This document shows positions 16,249-24,860 of a stretch of 64,000 bases of DNA, one piece after another (position 1 is the stretch's first letter; each line of letters starts with the position of its first letter). The position numbers and the translations under genes were made by a program. This DNA is from JAZDGX01 sp964482205 (GTDB lineage: Bacteria; Eisenbacteria; RBG-16-71-46; CAIMUX01; WJJG01), in the NCBI GenBank assembly GCA_964482205.1, contig CAYZWI010000006.1:62001-126000 (forward strand), written 5' to 3'. The notes under the pieces are model-generated. The model was not told the origin of the DNA. It saw only the letters and a list, made by a program, of their open reading frames with translations, and made no database searches.

Positions 16249-17028
16249 CTAGCGATCCTTCGGCGCGCTCTCCGCGCCCGCGGTCGCGCGCTTCAGGAAC
16301 GGCGTCAGCAGATCGATCGGCACCGGGAAGATGGTCGTCGAATTGTTCTCGGCGGCCACTTCGTTCAGCGTCTGCAAGAAGCGCAACTGCACCGCGACCG
16401 GATGGCCTTCGATCACCACCGCCGCTTCGGCCAGCTTCTCGGCCGCCTGGGCCTCGCCCTGGGCGGCGATCACCTTCGCGCGGCGCTCGCGCTCGGCTTC
16501 GGCCTGTTTGGCCATCGCGCGCTTCATCTCGATCGGCAGGTCCACATCCTTCACTTCCACCGACGCCACCTTGATGCCCCAGGGATCGGTGTGCTTGTCG
16601 ATGATCGTCTGCAGCTCCTGATTGATCTTGTCGCGCTCCGCGAGGAGGTCGTCGAGCTCGGCCTGCCCCACGACGCTGCGCAGCGTCGTTTGCGAGAGCT
16701 GCGATGTCGCATAGAGGTAGTTCTCCACATCCAGCACGGCGCGCCCGGGATCCATCACCCGGAAATAGACGACCGCGTTCACCTTCACCGAAACGTTGTC
16801 GCGCGTGATCACATCCTGCGGCGGCACATCCATGACGACCGTGCGCAGGCTGATCTTCACCATGCGGTCGAGCACCGGGATGAGCAGGATCAGCCCCGGG
16901 CCTCGGACGCCGACCATGCGCCCCAGCCGGAAGATGACGGCGCGCTCGTACTCGCGCAGCACGCGAATCGCGTTCGAGAGAAGAATGAGAAAGAAGAGGA
17001 TCAGGATTCCCAACGCCAACCCGGTCAT
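16249..17028 (-). CDS. Stomatin/slipin-like SPFH membrane protein
   Basis: Organises membrane microdomains and works with NfeD-type proteases. The 259-residue protein has one amino-terminal membrane helix (about 3-21), then an SPFH domain with REYERAVIFRLGR, GLILLIPVLDRM, DVPPQDVITRDNV, and the long coiled-coil-prone segment AEAERERRAKVIAAQGEAQA. ATG at 17028 is chosen since AGGAGG lies 8 bases upstream; a GTG 9 bases earlier overlaps the Shine-Dalgarno. Gap to the nfeD stop is 13 bases: the classical nfeD-stomatin operon. Confidence 0.93.
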   Translation of the reverse strand: MTGLALGILILFFLILLSNAIRVLREYERAVIFRLGRMVGVRGPGLILLIPVLDRMVKISLRTVVMDVPPQDVITRDNVSVKVNAVVYFRVMDPGRAVLDVENYLYATSQLSQTTLRSVVGQAELDDLLAERDKINQELQTIIDKHTDPWGIKVASVEVKDVDLPIEMKRAMAKQAEAERERRAKVIAAQGEAQAAEKLAEAAVVIEGHPVAVQLRFLQTLNEVAAENNSTTIFPVPIDLLTPFLKRATAGAESAPKDR

Positions 17029-17041
17029 CGTGGCCACCTCC

Positions 17042-18457
17042 TCATGGGCCGGTTGGGTCCGCCCCTCCGGCCGGTTCCACCTCGAGCTCCATTCCGTTCA
17101 CCCGTAGCACTCGCACCCGGTCACCCGCGTGCGCGCCGGCGCGGCAGGCCGCGCTCCAGATCTCGCCGTGCACGAAGACGCGCCCGCGCGGAAGAAGATC
17201 CGTGCGCGCTTCGCCGATCTCGCCGACGAGTCCTTCGGCCCCGGTCACTTGCCTGCGCTTCTGCGCCCGCACCGCCAGCGCGATCGCGAAGAGGAAGAGT
17301 CCGCCCACGACGATCACGCTCGGAATCAGCACCCGCAACGAAACCGCGACGCCCAGCCCCGGCTCGAAGAGCATGAGCGAGCCGAAGAGCAGGGCCGCGA
17401 CGCCGCCGATCGACAGAGCTCCGTAGCTGGTCACTTTGATCTCCAGAATGAAGAGGATCACCGCGAGCACGATGAGGGCGATGCCCGCCGCGCGCACGGG
17501 CAGCATCTGCAGCCCGAAGAAGGCGAGAAAGATCGCCAGTCCCCCGACGATGCCGGGAAAGAGCGTTCCCGGATGCGACAGTTCGAAGAAGATGCCGAGC
17601 ACGCCGAGGAGCAGGAGCAGATAGGCGACATTCGGGTTCGCGATCAACGCGAGCACCTGGTCGCGCAGGTTGGGTTTGAGCTCGATCACGCGCGCCTGCG
17701 CGGTGTGCAGCGGCCGGCGGCCCGCGGGAAGCTCGACCTCGCGCCCGTCCACCAGGCGCAGGAGATCGTCCGGCGTGGCGGCGACGAGGTCGATCACCCC
17801 CAGCTCGAGCGCCTCGTCGGCGGGCACCGAGACGCTCTCGCGCACGGCGCGCTCCGCCCAGTCGGCGTTTCGGCCCCGCTGGGTCGCGAGCGAGCGCGCG
17901 TAGGCGACGGCGTCGTTCGTGACTTTCGAGGTCATCGTGGAATCGACCTGGGCCTCGCCCCCGGTGACGCCGCCGCCCAGCGAGACGGGATGCGCGGCGC
18001 CCATGTTCGTGCCGGGCGCCATCGCGGCCACATGCGCGGCCATCATCAGGAAGACCCCCGCCGAGGCGGCCCGCGAGCCGGGCGGGTAGACATACACGAT
18101 CACCGGCACCGGGGAAGCGAGGATGCCCTTGATCATCGAGCGCATGGAGGTGTCGAGGCCGCCGGGAGTGTCCATCGCGACCACGAGCGCTTCGAGCCCT
18201 TCGCGCTCGGCCCACCGCAGCGCGCGCGAGAGAAAGCCCGCGATCGCCGGCTGGATGGCGTCGTCGATCTCGATCCAGCCGACGCGCGCGTCGAGCGGGG
18301 CGGATGCGTTCGTGCCGCCGGCCGCGGAGCCGGACGAGGCGATGCGATCGGGCGAGGTATCGTCCGGGGAAGACGGAGGATCCTGGGCGAGGAGCGGCCC
18401 GCCGGCCCAAGCAACGAATAGGATCCCCCACGCGGCAAACAGCACAGTCCGTCTCAT
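17042..18457 (-). CDS. NfeD family membrane serine protease (ClpP-class)
   Basis: Long NfeD protein, partner of stomatin. The 471-residue product has a signal peptide (about 1-25), a ClpP/SppA-like protease domain (about 55-255) with MDTPGGLDTSMR and the active-site region PGSRAASAGVFLMMAA (serine plus the downstream lysine expected in 1510-N-type proteases), four to five membrane helices (about 280-400) and a carboxy-terminal OB-fold NfeD domain (GEARTDLLPRGRVFVHGEIW). ATG at 18457 is chosen because a signal peptide begins there; the ribosome site is weak. It begins only 11 bases past the proline dehydrogenase stop. Confidence 0.93.
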   Translation of the reverse strand: MRRTVLFAAWGILFVAWAGGPLLAQDPPSSPDDTSPDRIASSGSAAGGTNASAPLDARVGWIEIDDAIQPAIAGFLSRALRWAEREGLEALVVAMDTPGGLDTSMRSMIKGILASPVPVIVYVYPPGSRAASAGVFLMMAAHVAAMAPGTNMGAAHPVSLGGGVTGGEAQVDSTMTSKVTNDAVAYARSLATQRGRNADWAERAVRESVSVPADEALELGVIDLVAATPDDLLRLVDGREVELPAGRRPLHTAQARVIELKPNLRDQVLALIANPNVAYLLLLLGVLGIFFELSHPGTLFPGIVGGLAIFLAFFGLQMLPVRAAGIALIVLAVILFILEIKVTSYGALSIGGVAALLFGSLMLFEPGLGVAVSLRVLIPSVIVVGGLFLFAIALAVRAQKRRQVTGAEGLVGEIGEARTDLLPRGRVFVHGEIWSAACRAGAHAGDRVRVLRVNGMELEVEPAGGADPTGP

Positions 18458-18458
18458 C

Positions 18459-18478
18459 GAGACGGATCCTACCGTCTC
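18459..18478. promoter_or_regulatory. Palindrome at the proline dehydrogenase/nfeD junction
   Basis: GAGACGG (18459-18465), a 6-base centre that reads TAGGAT on the minus strand, and CCGTCTC (18472-18478) make a perfect inverted repeat. It covers the stop codon of proline dehydrogenase and abuts the nfeD start. It could be a hairpin or operator; the centre also resembles the -10 hexamer seen elsewhere in the window, but the TSS would then fall almost on the start codon. Confidence 0.4.
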
Positions 18479-19386
18479 CGGCGGTCTGGGGAAAGCCCAA
18501 GGATGTCGCGCGCGATCGTCCCCGCCATTTTGGGGTTTTCCCGCAGGCGACGCCGGGAGTACGCGTACCACTCCTTGCCATAGGGCACATACACGCGCAA
18601 ACGATGGCCGCGCTGGACGATCACGCCCCGCAGCCGCTCGGTCACTCCGAGGAGCATCTGGAATTCGTACCGCTCGGGCGGCAATTCCAGGCGATGCACG
18701 AGATGCATCGCTTCCGCGACCAGCCGCTCGTCGTGGGTGGCGATGCCCACATAGCTTCCGCCGCGCAACAGGATCTCGAGCGCGTACATGTAGCTGCGGC
18801 GAACGATCTCCGGGTCCTGCCAGGCGATCGCGTAGGGCTCGCGATAGATGCCCTTGCACAGCCGGATGTTCGCGCGCATGCGGGCGAGCTCGGCCGCGTC
18901 CTCGATCGTCCGGCGCAGCATCGCCTGCATGACCACGCCCACCGCGTCGAAATCCTTTCGCAGCATCCGGTAGAGGTCGAAGGTGCGATCGGTGGTGCCG
19001 GCATCCTCCATGTCGATGCGCACGAAGGTGCCGAGCTCGCTCGCGCGAGCCACGACCGGGCGGAAGTTCTCGTAGGCGAAATCGGTCGAGATACTGAGGC
19101 CGAGCATCGTGGGCTTGATCGAGATGTTGCCCTGGATGCCCGCCTCGCGAAGTGCGGGAAGCAGGGCGAGGTAGGCGTCGCGCGCGCGGATCGCGTCTTC
19201 GGCCTTGCGCACATCCTCCCCGAGGATGTCCATCGTCACCATGCACCCCGCGGCGTTCAGGCGGCGGGATTCCGCGATCCCGTCCGCGACTTCGGGACCC
19301 GCGATGTAGCGTTGCGAGAAGAAGCCGACGATCGGCTTCGGAACGATGGGCATGACCCCCACAATCATGCGGTCGAAGACACTCAC
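18469..19386 (-). CDS. Proline dehydrogenase, monofunctional
   Basis: FAD-dependent oxidation of proline to pyrroline-5-carboxylate, passing electrons to quinones. The 305-residue protein is the small barrel type of Thermus/Bacillus rather than the PutA fusion. It starts (V/M)SVFDRMIVGVMPIVPKP and has MDILGED, NISIKPTMLG, FVRIDMED, RLCKGIYREP, GIATHDERLV and the substrate-binding YVPYG....YSRRRLRENP near the end. The GTG at 19386 is chosen: AAGGGGG lies 6-7 bases upstream and homologues begin with this S-x-F-D block; an ATG at 19404 would add six residues. No P5C dehydrogenase is adjacent. Confidence 0.93.
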   Translation of the reverse strand: MSVFDRMIVGVMPIVPKPIVGFFSQRYIAGPEVADGIAESRRLNAAGCMVTMDILGEDVRKAEDAIRARDAYLALLPALREAGIQGNISIKPTMLGLSISTDFAYENFRPVVARASELGTFVRIDMEDAGTTDRTFDLYRMLRKDFDAVGVVMQAMLRRTIEDAAELARMRANIRLCKGIYREPYAIAWQDPEIVRRSYMYALEILLRGGSYVGIATHDERLVAEAMHLVHRLELPPERYEFQMLLGVTERLRGVIVQRGHRLRVYVPYGKEWYAYSRRRLRENPKMAGTIARDILGLSPDRRRR

Positions 19387-19472
19387 TCCCGTACCCCCTT
19401 CCATGCCAGGAACGGCTCGTGCCGGCGGCGAAGGACCTGCCAGCGCCGCCTCGCTCCTTTTGGGATCCGGCG

Positions 19473-19501
19473 ATCCTAGTCGGAGTAGAAGCGGGTGTAA
19501 A
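19473..19501 (-). promoter_or_regulatory. Sigma-70-type promoter for proline dehydrogenase
   Basis: On the minus strand TTTACA (19501-19496), a 17-base spacer and TAGGAT (19478-19473), ending 87 bases before the GTG start. Five of six -35 bases match consensus and the -10 equals that of the rplM promoter. Confidence 0.65.
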
Positions 19502-19609
19502 GCGGCCGCAGCAACGACTCGCGCACGGCAAGCCGGATTGCCGCGCACGCTCGCCGACCGTACACTTGACGCATTGCGATCCCGGCCACGGCCCGACGAG
19601 AGGAGCGGC

Positions 19610-22600
19610 ATGGCGCGACGAAGCGCAGCGGAACATACCGGGCGAATGGTGCACTTCGCATGGCGTGCGCTGGCGTTGGCTGCGCTCGCCTCGACGGTTG
19701 CGCTGCCATTCGGCCCGGCTTCGCTCCTCCCCCGGCCGACCGGGGCGTTCGAGCGCCCCGACCCGCAGCCCGAAGGCGAGCCCTGGCCGGAGTGGACGCT
19801 GCGGTGCGATTCCACCGGGGCGTTGCGATCCGGACTGCTGTTCGCGCGCAGTGAAGGCGCGGTCTGCTTTGGTCTGACTGCTTCCCCCCCGCCCGGAACT
19901 CCGGCGCCCCTGGGGAGGCCTGCCTTCCCCGCTGCTCTGGCCGATCGCTTCGTCGCCGCGCACGCGGCCTCTTTCGGCGTTTCCGCCGAGAATCTGGCGG
20001 CGGGGAACGCGCGCCGGGCCGGCCGCCTGCTCTTCTTCGAGTACGCCCAGACGCATCGCGGCCTGCCGGTGTTGGATGCGCGCTTGAATCTCGCCTGCGA
20101 CGCGGACGGGACCCCGCGCTTCTTCGAATCCACGCTCGCGGGCGGCATCGAACTCGAACGGACGCGGCCTCTCGTCGAGGAATCCCAGGCGCGGGAACGG
20201 GCCCTCGACGCGCTCGTCTCCACCCTGCCCGAATTCGCGGGCGGTCGCGAGCCGGATGGGCCCGCCTCTTTGCAGTGGCGAGCGGGAAGCCTGGCCGTGC
20301 TCCCCGCGCGCGAAGCGGGCGGCCGCGCGTGTCTGGTGTGGACGCTCGCCTGCCGGGTGGAACGCCCCGCCGGTCTCTGGCGCTTCGTCGTCGATGCAAT
20401 CAGCGGAGAGGTCCTGGAGATCAGTCCCTCTCGAGTCGACCTCGCGCTTTCCGATGCGCGAGTGGCCGGCACGGTCACCGGAATCGTCCGCGTTCCCGAC
20501 CCGCTCGCTCCGCAAACGGAAGCCGCCTTTCCCCACCTCTCCTTGACCGCCTTCGCCGACGGCGTCCTGTTTGCCTCCGGCCACACCGATTCGGCCGGGC
20601 GCTTCGACTTCGGCGACGCTCCGGCGCACGACTCGCTCTCATTTCGCGCGACCCTGGCCGGCCGCTTCGCATCCATGCATGTGGGCGGCCTCGATTCCGC
20701 GCCCGCTTCGCTGGTGGTGCCTTCGCCGGATGGGCTGGTGTGGAGCGATCTCGCGGCCAGCCCCGCGGAGCGCGAATGCTATCTCGCCGTTTCCCGGGCG
20801 CACGACCGCCTGCGGGAGCACGCGGGGGCCATCGCTCGCGACGATCCCGATCCCTTCGCCGGGCTCGATGTCCCGCTGCCCGTCGTGGTCGCCGACGAGC
20901 AGGGCGGAGTCTGCGAAGCCTACGCGATCGCCGATCCGGAAGCGCCCGAGCTGCACTTCTCTCCCCCGGGCGCGTCCTGCCTCGATCCCGCCCGCATGGC
21001 GGGGATCGTCTTTCACGAATACGCGCATCTCGCCACGCTCTTCGCTTACGGCGGCGAGCTTCCCGCGCGCAACTTGAGCGAGGCCTTCTCGGATTTCGAA
21101 GCCGCCTCGCAGGCCGACACTCCCTTCGTCGCGTTGAACTGGACCGGGCCGGGAGAGTGGGTCCGCGCGCTCGAGCACGGGGTCGCGCTGCCGCTCTGTC
21201 CGGAATGCGAGCACGACTCCTATTGCGCGAGCCTGCCGCTTTCGGGCGCGCTATGGAGATTGCGATCGAACCTGGAAGCGGCCATCGCCCGCGATCCCCG
21301 CGCGGCGGCTTTCGCATCGACGACAGCGTCCCCCCGGGAGGGCGCCCACGCGGCGGCCGTCCGTCTCGCGGAGACGCTCTTTCAAGCCATGCGCCTCGGC
21401 CGTCCCCGCTCGTTCGAAGCCTGTCTGTGGAACCTGCTCCTCCAGGACGACGACGACGGCGACCTGCAAAACGGCACGCCTCACTTCGATGCTATCGCGA
21501 ACGCCTTCGAGCGCCACGGCATCGGCGATTTCTCTCCGCTGCTCGCGTTCGATCCCCTGCCCGATCGCCTTGATCCCGCCCGTCCCGATTCGGTGCATCT
21601 CGAGGTGTCGGGCCTGTGCCCGGCGGAAGCGGCCTGGGTGCACGCGCGCATCGAGGGCGGTTCCTTCGTGCGCCAATCCCTCACGAGGACGAATCGCGAT
21701 CGCGCGGCGCGCTTTTCCGGCGTTCTTCCCGCGGTTCAGCCCGGGGAGCGCATCGAGTACTTCTTCACCGCTCGCGACGCACTCGGCCACGAGGCTTCCT
21801 TGCCCGCGGCCGCCCCTTCGGAATGCCTCTCGCTCCGCGCCGGTCCCGACACGCTTGCACCTCTCCTTCAACACGCTTCCATCGATCTCGTGACGGCCGG
21901 CCAGGAAGGCATCTGGCTGCTGGCGCGCGCGAGCGACAATCGGAAGAGCTTGCCCTCCGTGCTCGCCGACGCCGCGCTCGTGCGCGGGGGCTCGGTCGTG
22001 CGCGAGGCCACCTGGACGCTGATGCCGAAAGCGGAGGGCTCGATCTGGCGCCAGACGCGCCTCTCGCTCGGGCCCTTCCTGCCCGGCGATCGCGTGCGCT
22101 ACCGCCTGCGTGCTGTCGATGCCGCCCCCGCCAACAATCCCGCGTTTCTCCCGGCTGAAGGTGCTTTCTTCGAAGCGAGGGTCGTGGACGGCCGGGCGTG
22201 GGACTTCGAGGAAGCGCCGCTCGAACTCTCGCTCGCCGGGTGGGAAGCGCGCGCGATCGGCGGAGACGATCCCTTCTTCCCCGCTCCTTCCGGCAACCAC
22301 GCCCTGGTGGCGCGCGCGGCCGAGGCGGGCGTCGAAGGCGACAGCGCGACCCTGCTCACCTCCCCGCTCGACTTGCGCGGATGGGAACGCGCTCGTCTCG
22401 ATTGGGCGCGCGCGGGCGGCCCGGAATGTCCCACGCAGGTGTACGCGCGGGAAGCCGGGCAGAGCGGCTGGCGTCTTCTCGATCGGCACGATGCCGTTCC
22501 ATTGGAAGCGGAGATGGCCGCCGACGGCGGCGCTTCATGGCAGCGGCGGGCCGTTTCCCTCGACGCGTTCGCAGGCACGGTCGTCGAAATCCGCTTCGCG

Positions 22601-24139
22601 ACCCCGCTGGCGACGGCCTTCGACGAAGCGATCGACGACCTCCGCATCGCCGCCGCGCCGGCGCTCGCTCCTCCGCAACAGGTGCGGGTCACGAATGCGA
22701 CGGCCCACGCGGTGACGCTCCAATGGCTCGCGCCTCATGGTGAGGAAGCGCCGCTGGGATACCGCTTGTATCGCGCGCAGGCGCCCGGCGCGGCCGAAAT
22801 CTCGCTGACGAGAGAGCCGGTTTCACAAACGGAATGGATCGACGAGACTTGCGTGGAAGGGCTCGAGTACTACTACAGCGTCGCCGCGGAATATCCCGCG
22901 GGCGAGAGCCCGCGCGCCCCCGGAACGCTGGGAATCGCCGCGCTGCCGCGCTTGTCCCTTCCTCTGCCGGTCGACCGCGTTCTTCCCGATTCGGGCACGG
23001 CGGAAGACACGCTGCTCTTCGTGAACGAGGGAACGGGATCGCTCGCGCTGGAGTTCGCGGCTGCCGAAGCGAGCGAGAGCTGGGGCGACCAGTCGATCGC
23101 GATCTCCCTCACCGGGCATTCCGGATGGGGATTCCTCGAGGTGGCTGAAGACGGAGAGGACGCCCCCGACCCCGACATCCGTTCGTGCGAATACCGGATC
23201 GTCTCCCATCGTCTCGTGTTCCGCCTCGGCTTCCATCGTCCGCTGCCCGATCCGCGAACCGCCTTCACGATCTGCTTTCTTCTGGACACCGACCGCTCGC
23301 GGGCGACGGGAAGTCCGGGAGCGGCCGTGGGCGCCGATCGGATGATCGTCCTCGGAAAAGCGATCAACGAGGCGACCCAGGGGCTCGCCCTCGGCTACCT
23401 GCTCGATGGCGCGGGCAAGTACCTCGCCGCGCTCAACACTCTCTCGGTCCACCCGGGACTCGACTCGCTCGAGGTCGCCTGCCCGCTCGCGTGGCTCGAC
23501 GACGCGGGCGTCGGTGACTTCACCGAAGGGGATTCGCTCGATTGCGAGATCGTGGTCGCACCGGAGGCAAGCGGGGCCCTCACCGAAGGCGGCTCTCCAC
23601 GCGGGGAGCAAGGATTCGCGCCGGGCGGCGCGGCGGGCGACCTGGGCGATCGTTGCCCGGACGCTGCGGCGCCCTGGCTGCGTCTCTCCGACGCCACGGG
23701 AATCGCTCGGCCCGGATCGCCTTTTCCGCTGGTCGTCACCTACCCTGCCGATCCTCCGGACTTCGGAAGCGCGCAGATTCTCGTTCGCTCGAGCGACCCG
23801 GAGCATCCGCTCGGCCAGGTTTCCATTCGTGTTCGACGCGTGCCGGGAGGCCCCGCGGACGGGCTCTTCCTGGCCGCTCCCGTCCCGAATCCCTTCTCCG
23901 AGATGAGCCGCCTCTCCTTCCGCCTGCCCGGAAGCGGGCCATGGCGGCTGGATGTGGTGGATGTCACCGGCCGCCTGCTGCGCCGCCTCGCTTGGGGAGA
24001 CGCCTCGGGAGCAAAGACCATCGAATGGGTGTGGAATGGACTGCGCGACGACGGCACGCGCGTGGAATCGGGGTGTTATTACGCCGTTCTTCAGCAGGGA
24101 AAGAGGACGGCTTCGCGATCCCTTCTCTTGATCCGCTGA
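19610..24139 (+). CDS. Large secreted HEXXH metalloprotease with FlgD-like tail
   Basis: A 1,509-residue exported protein. A signal peptide follows MVHFAWRAL (about residues 13-40). A propeptide region (about 110-290) has the FTP/PepSY-like QTHRGLPVLDARLN. The zinc site is H469-E-Y-A-H473 with a probable third ligand E491 in NLSEAFSDF, a gluzincin pattern similar to fungalysin/thermolysin relatives. Beta-rich regions follow, including a fibronectin type III-like unit (around 1020-1110, VTLQWLAPHGEEAPLGYRLYR). The last 85 residues are a FlgD-like Ig domain (PVPNPFSEMSRLSFRLP to the end). AGGAG stands 6 bases before the ATG. Substrate and exact peptidase family are not certain. Confidence 0.85.
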   Translation: MARRSAAEHTGRMVHFAWRALALAALASTVALPFGPASLLPRPTGAFERPDPQPEGEPWPEWTLRCDSTGALRSGLLFARSEGAVCFGLTASPPPGTPAPLGRPAFPAALADRFVAAHAASFGVSAENLAAGNARRAGRLLFFEYAQTHRGLPVLDARLNLACDADGTPRFFESTLAGGIELERTRPLVEESQARERALDALVSTLPEFAGGREPDGPASLQWRAGSLAVLPAREAGGRACLVWTLACRVERPAGLWRFVVDAISGEVLEISPSRVDLALSDARVAGTVTGIVRVPDPLAPQTEAAFPHLSLTAFADGVLFASGHTDSAGRFDFGDAPAHDSLSFRATLAGRFASMHVGGLDSAPASLVVPSPDGLVWSDLAASPAERECYLAVSRAHDRLREHAGAIARDDPDPFAGLDVPLPVVVADEQGGVCEAYAIADPEAPELHFSPPGASCLDPARMAGIVFHEYAHLATLFAYGGELPARNLSEAFSDFEAASQADTPFVALNWTGPGEWVRALEHGVALPLCPECEHDSYCASLPLSGALWRLRSNLEAAIARDPRAAAFASTTASPREGAHAAAVRLAETLFQAMRLGRPRSFEACLWNLLLQDDDDGDLQNGTPHFDAIANAFERHGIGDFSPLLAFDPLPDRLDPARPDSVHLEVSGLCPAEAAWVHARIEGGSFVRQSLTRTNRDRAARFSGVLPAVQPGERIEYFFTARDALGHEASLPAAAPSECLSLRAGPDTLAPLLQHASIDLVTAGQEGIWLLARASDNRKSLPSVLADAALVRGGSVVREATWTLMPKAEGSIWRQTRLSLGPFLPGDRVRYRLRAVDAAPANNPAFLPAEGAFFEARVVDGRAWDFEEAPLELSLAGWEARAIGGDDPFFPAPSGNHALVARAAEAGVEGDSATLLTSPLDLRGWERARLDWARAGGPECPTQVYAREAGQSGWRLLDRHDAVPLEAEMAADGGASWQRRAVSLDAFAGTVVEIRFATPLATAFDEAIDDLRIAAAPALAPPQQVRVTNATAHAVTLQWLAPHGEEAPLGYRLYRAQAPGAAEISLTREPVSQTEWIDETCVEGLEYYYSVAAEYPAGESPRAPGTLGIAALPRLSLPLPVDRVLPDSGTAEDTLLFVNEGTGSLALEFAAAEASESWGDQSIAISLTGHSGWGFLEVAEDGEDAPDPDIRSCEYRIVSHRLVFRLGFHRPLPDPRTAFTICFLLDTDRSRATGSPGAAVGADRMIVLGKAINEATQGLALGYLLDGAGKYLAALNTLSVHPGLDSLEVACPLAWLDDAGVGDFTEGDSLDCEIVVAPEASGALTEGGSPRGEQGFAPGGAAGDLGDRCPDAAAPWLRLSDATGIARPGSPFPLVVTYPADPPDFGSAQILVRSSDPEHPLGQVSIRVRRVPGGPADGLFLAAPVPNPFSEMSRLSFRLPGSGPWRLDVVDVTGRLLRRLAWGDASGAKTIEWVWNGLRDDGTRVESGCYYAVLQQGKRTASRSLLLIR

Positions 24140-24210
24140 CCGAGGCCGGATAAGAAGAGTCGGGAACATGAACGTGGAAACCGGGCGCCGCATTCAGGGC
24201 GCGAGGAGGG

Positions 24211-24654
24211 ATGATGAGGCGTGCGAGAGTTCTGTGGATGGCGGCGGGTGGCGCGGTCGCTCTCCTGGCGGTCGTGGCTCTCATCGCCGGCTTCTGGTTC
24301 GGCGAGCCGGGCAACGGCGGCGCGTTTTCCGGCCCGGCAGTGGCTCTGGCGGCGGAGCAGGGCGGAGGAAGCGGGCCCCAAGGCAGGCAAGTGCAACTCG
24401 CCTTCGGCGTGGGAAGCGTGCTCACGCGCGACGGCATGCTGTGGGTCTACCGCCCCGATACCGACGCCTGGCTGACGATCGACGAGGCCTTTCAGGAAGA
24501 GGGGCGCGAGACGCACGTCCTTCCGCTTCCCGTCGACAGCCAGGAGATCGTCCAGATGCAAAGCTTTGGCTTCCTGGTGACTCGCTCGGGCGACATCTGG
24601 CTCTACGAGATCAACACCGATCGCTGGCGCAAGCTGTCGCCGCCAGGACGGTGA
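24211..24654 (+). CDS. Small exported or membrane-anchored protein of unknown function
   Basis: I do not recognise this 147-residue protein. A hydrophobic segment (about 8-30) acts as an anchor or uncleaved signal. The rest contains two similar blocks, SVLTRDGMLWVYRPDTDAWL and FLVTRSGDIWLYEINTDRW, which look like two blades of a beta-propeller or Kelch-like repeat, too few for a closed propeller. GAGGAGGG is directly before two adjacent ATGs (24211, 24214); the second has better spacing. Only 71 bases follow the metalloprotease, so co-transcription is possible. Confidence 0.65.
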   Translation: MMRRARVLWMAAGGAVALLAVVALIAGFWFGEPGNGGAFSGPAVALAAEQGGGSGPQGRQVQLAFGVGSVLTRDGMLWVYRPDTDAWLTIDEAFQEEGRETHVLPLPVDSQEIVQMQSFGFLVTRSGDIWLYEINTDRWRKLSPPGR

Positions 24655-24860
24655 AGCGGCGCCCATTTCTCTGAGGCCGGAAGGGAGTTGGGAGCCCACG
24701 ATCACGGAACTGCATTCCCGGGCCGAGAATAGTATAGTATGTGGTGTTCGTCCGGCCGCGTATCCAGTTCCGGGCTGCGCCCCCTGCGGCGAGCCCCGCG
24801 CAATGGAGCGACAAGCGGTCGAGAGTGAGTCCCTTTCACGGGGGAAAGGTGGGGTGAGAC
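24655..24860 (+). promoter_or_regulatory. Intergenic spacer with an AT-rich promoter-like core
   Basis: GAATAGTATAGTATG at 24727-24741 is by far the most AT-rich point in this spacer and contains overlapping TAGTAT/TATAGT hexamers that could serve as -10 boxes for the next gene, about 120 bases downstream. No convincing -35 is found at 17-18 bases, so this is a weak call. Confidence 0.35.

Noticed and set aside
17042..20629. One 1,195-residue frame covering nfeD and upstream DNA
   Set aside because: Homology begins at the nfeD signal peptide (18457); the upstream part overlaps proline dehydrogenase in another frame.
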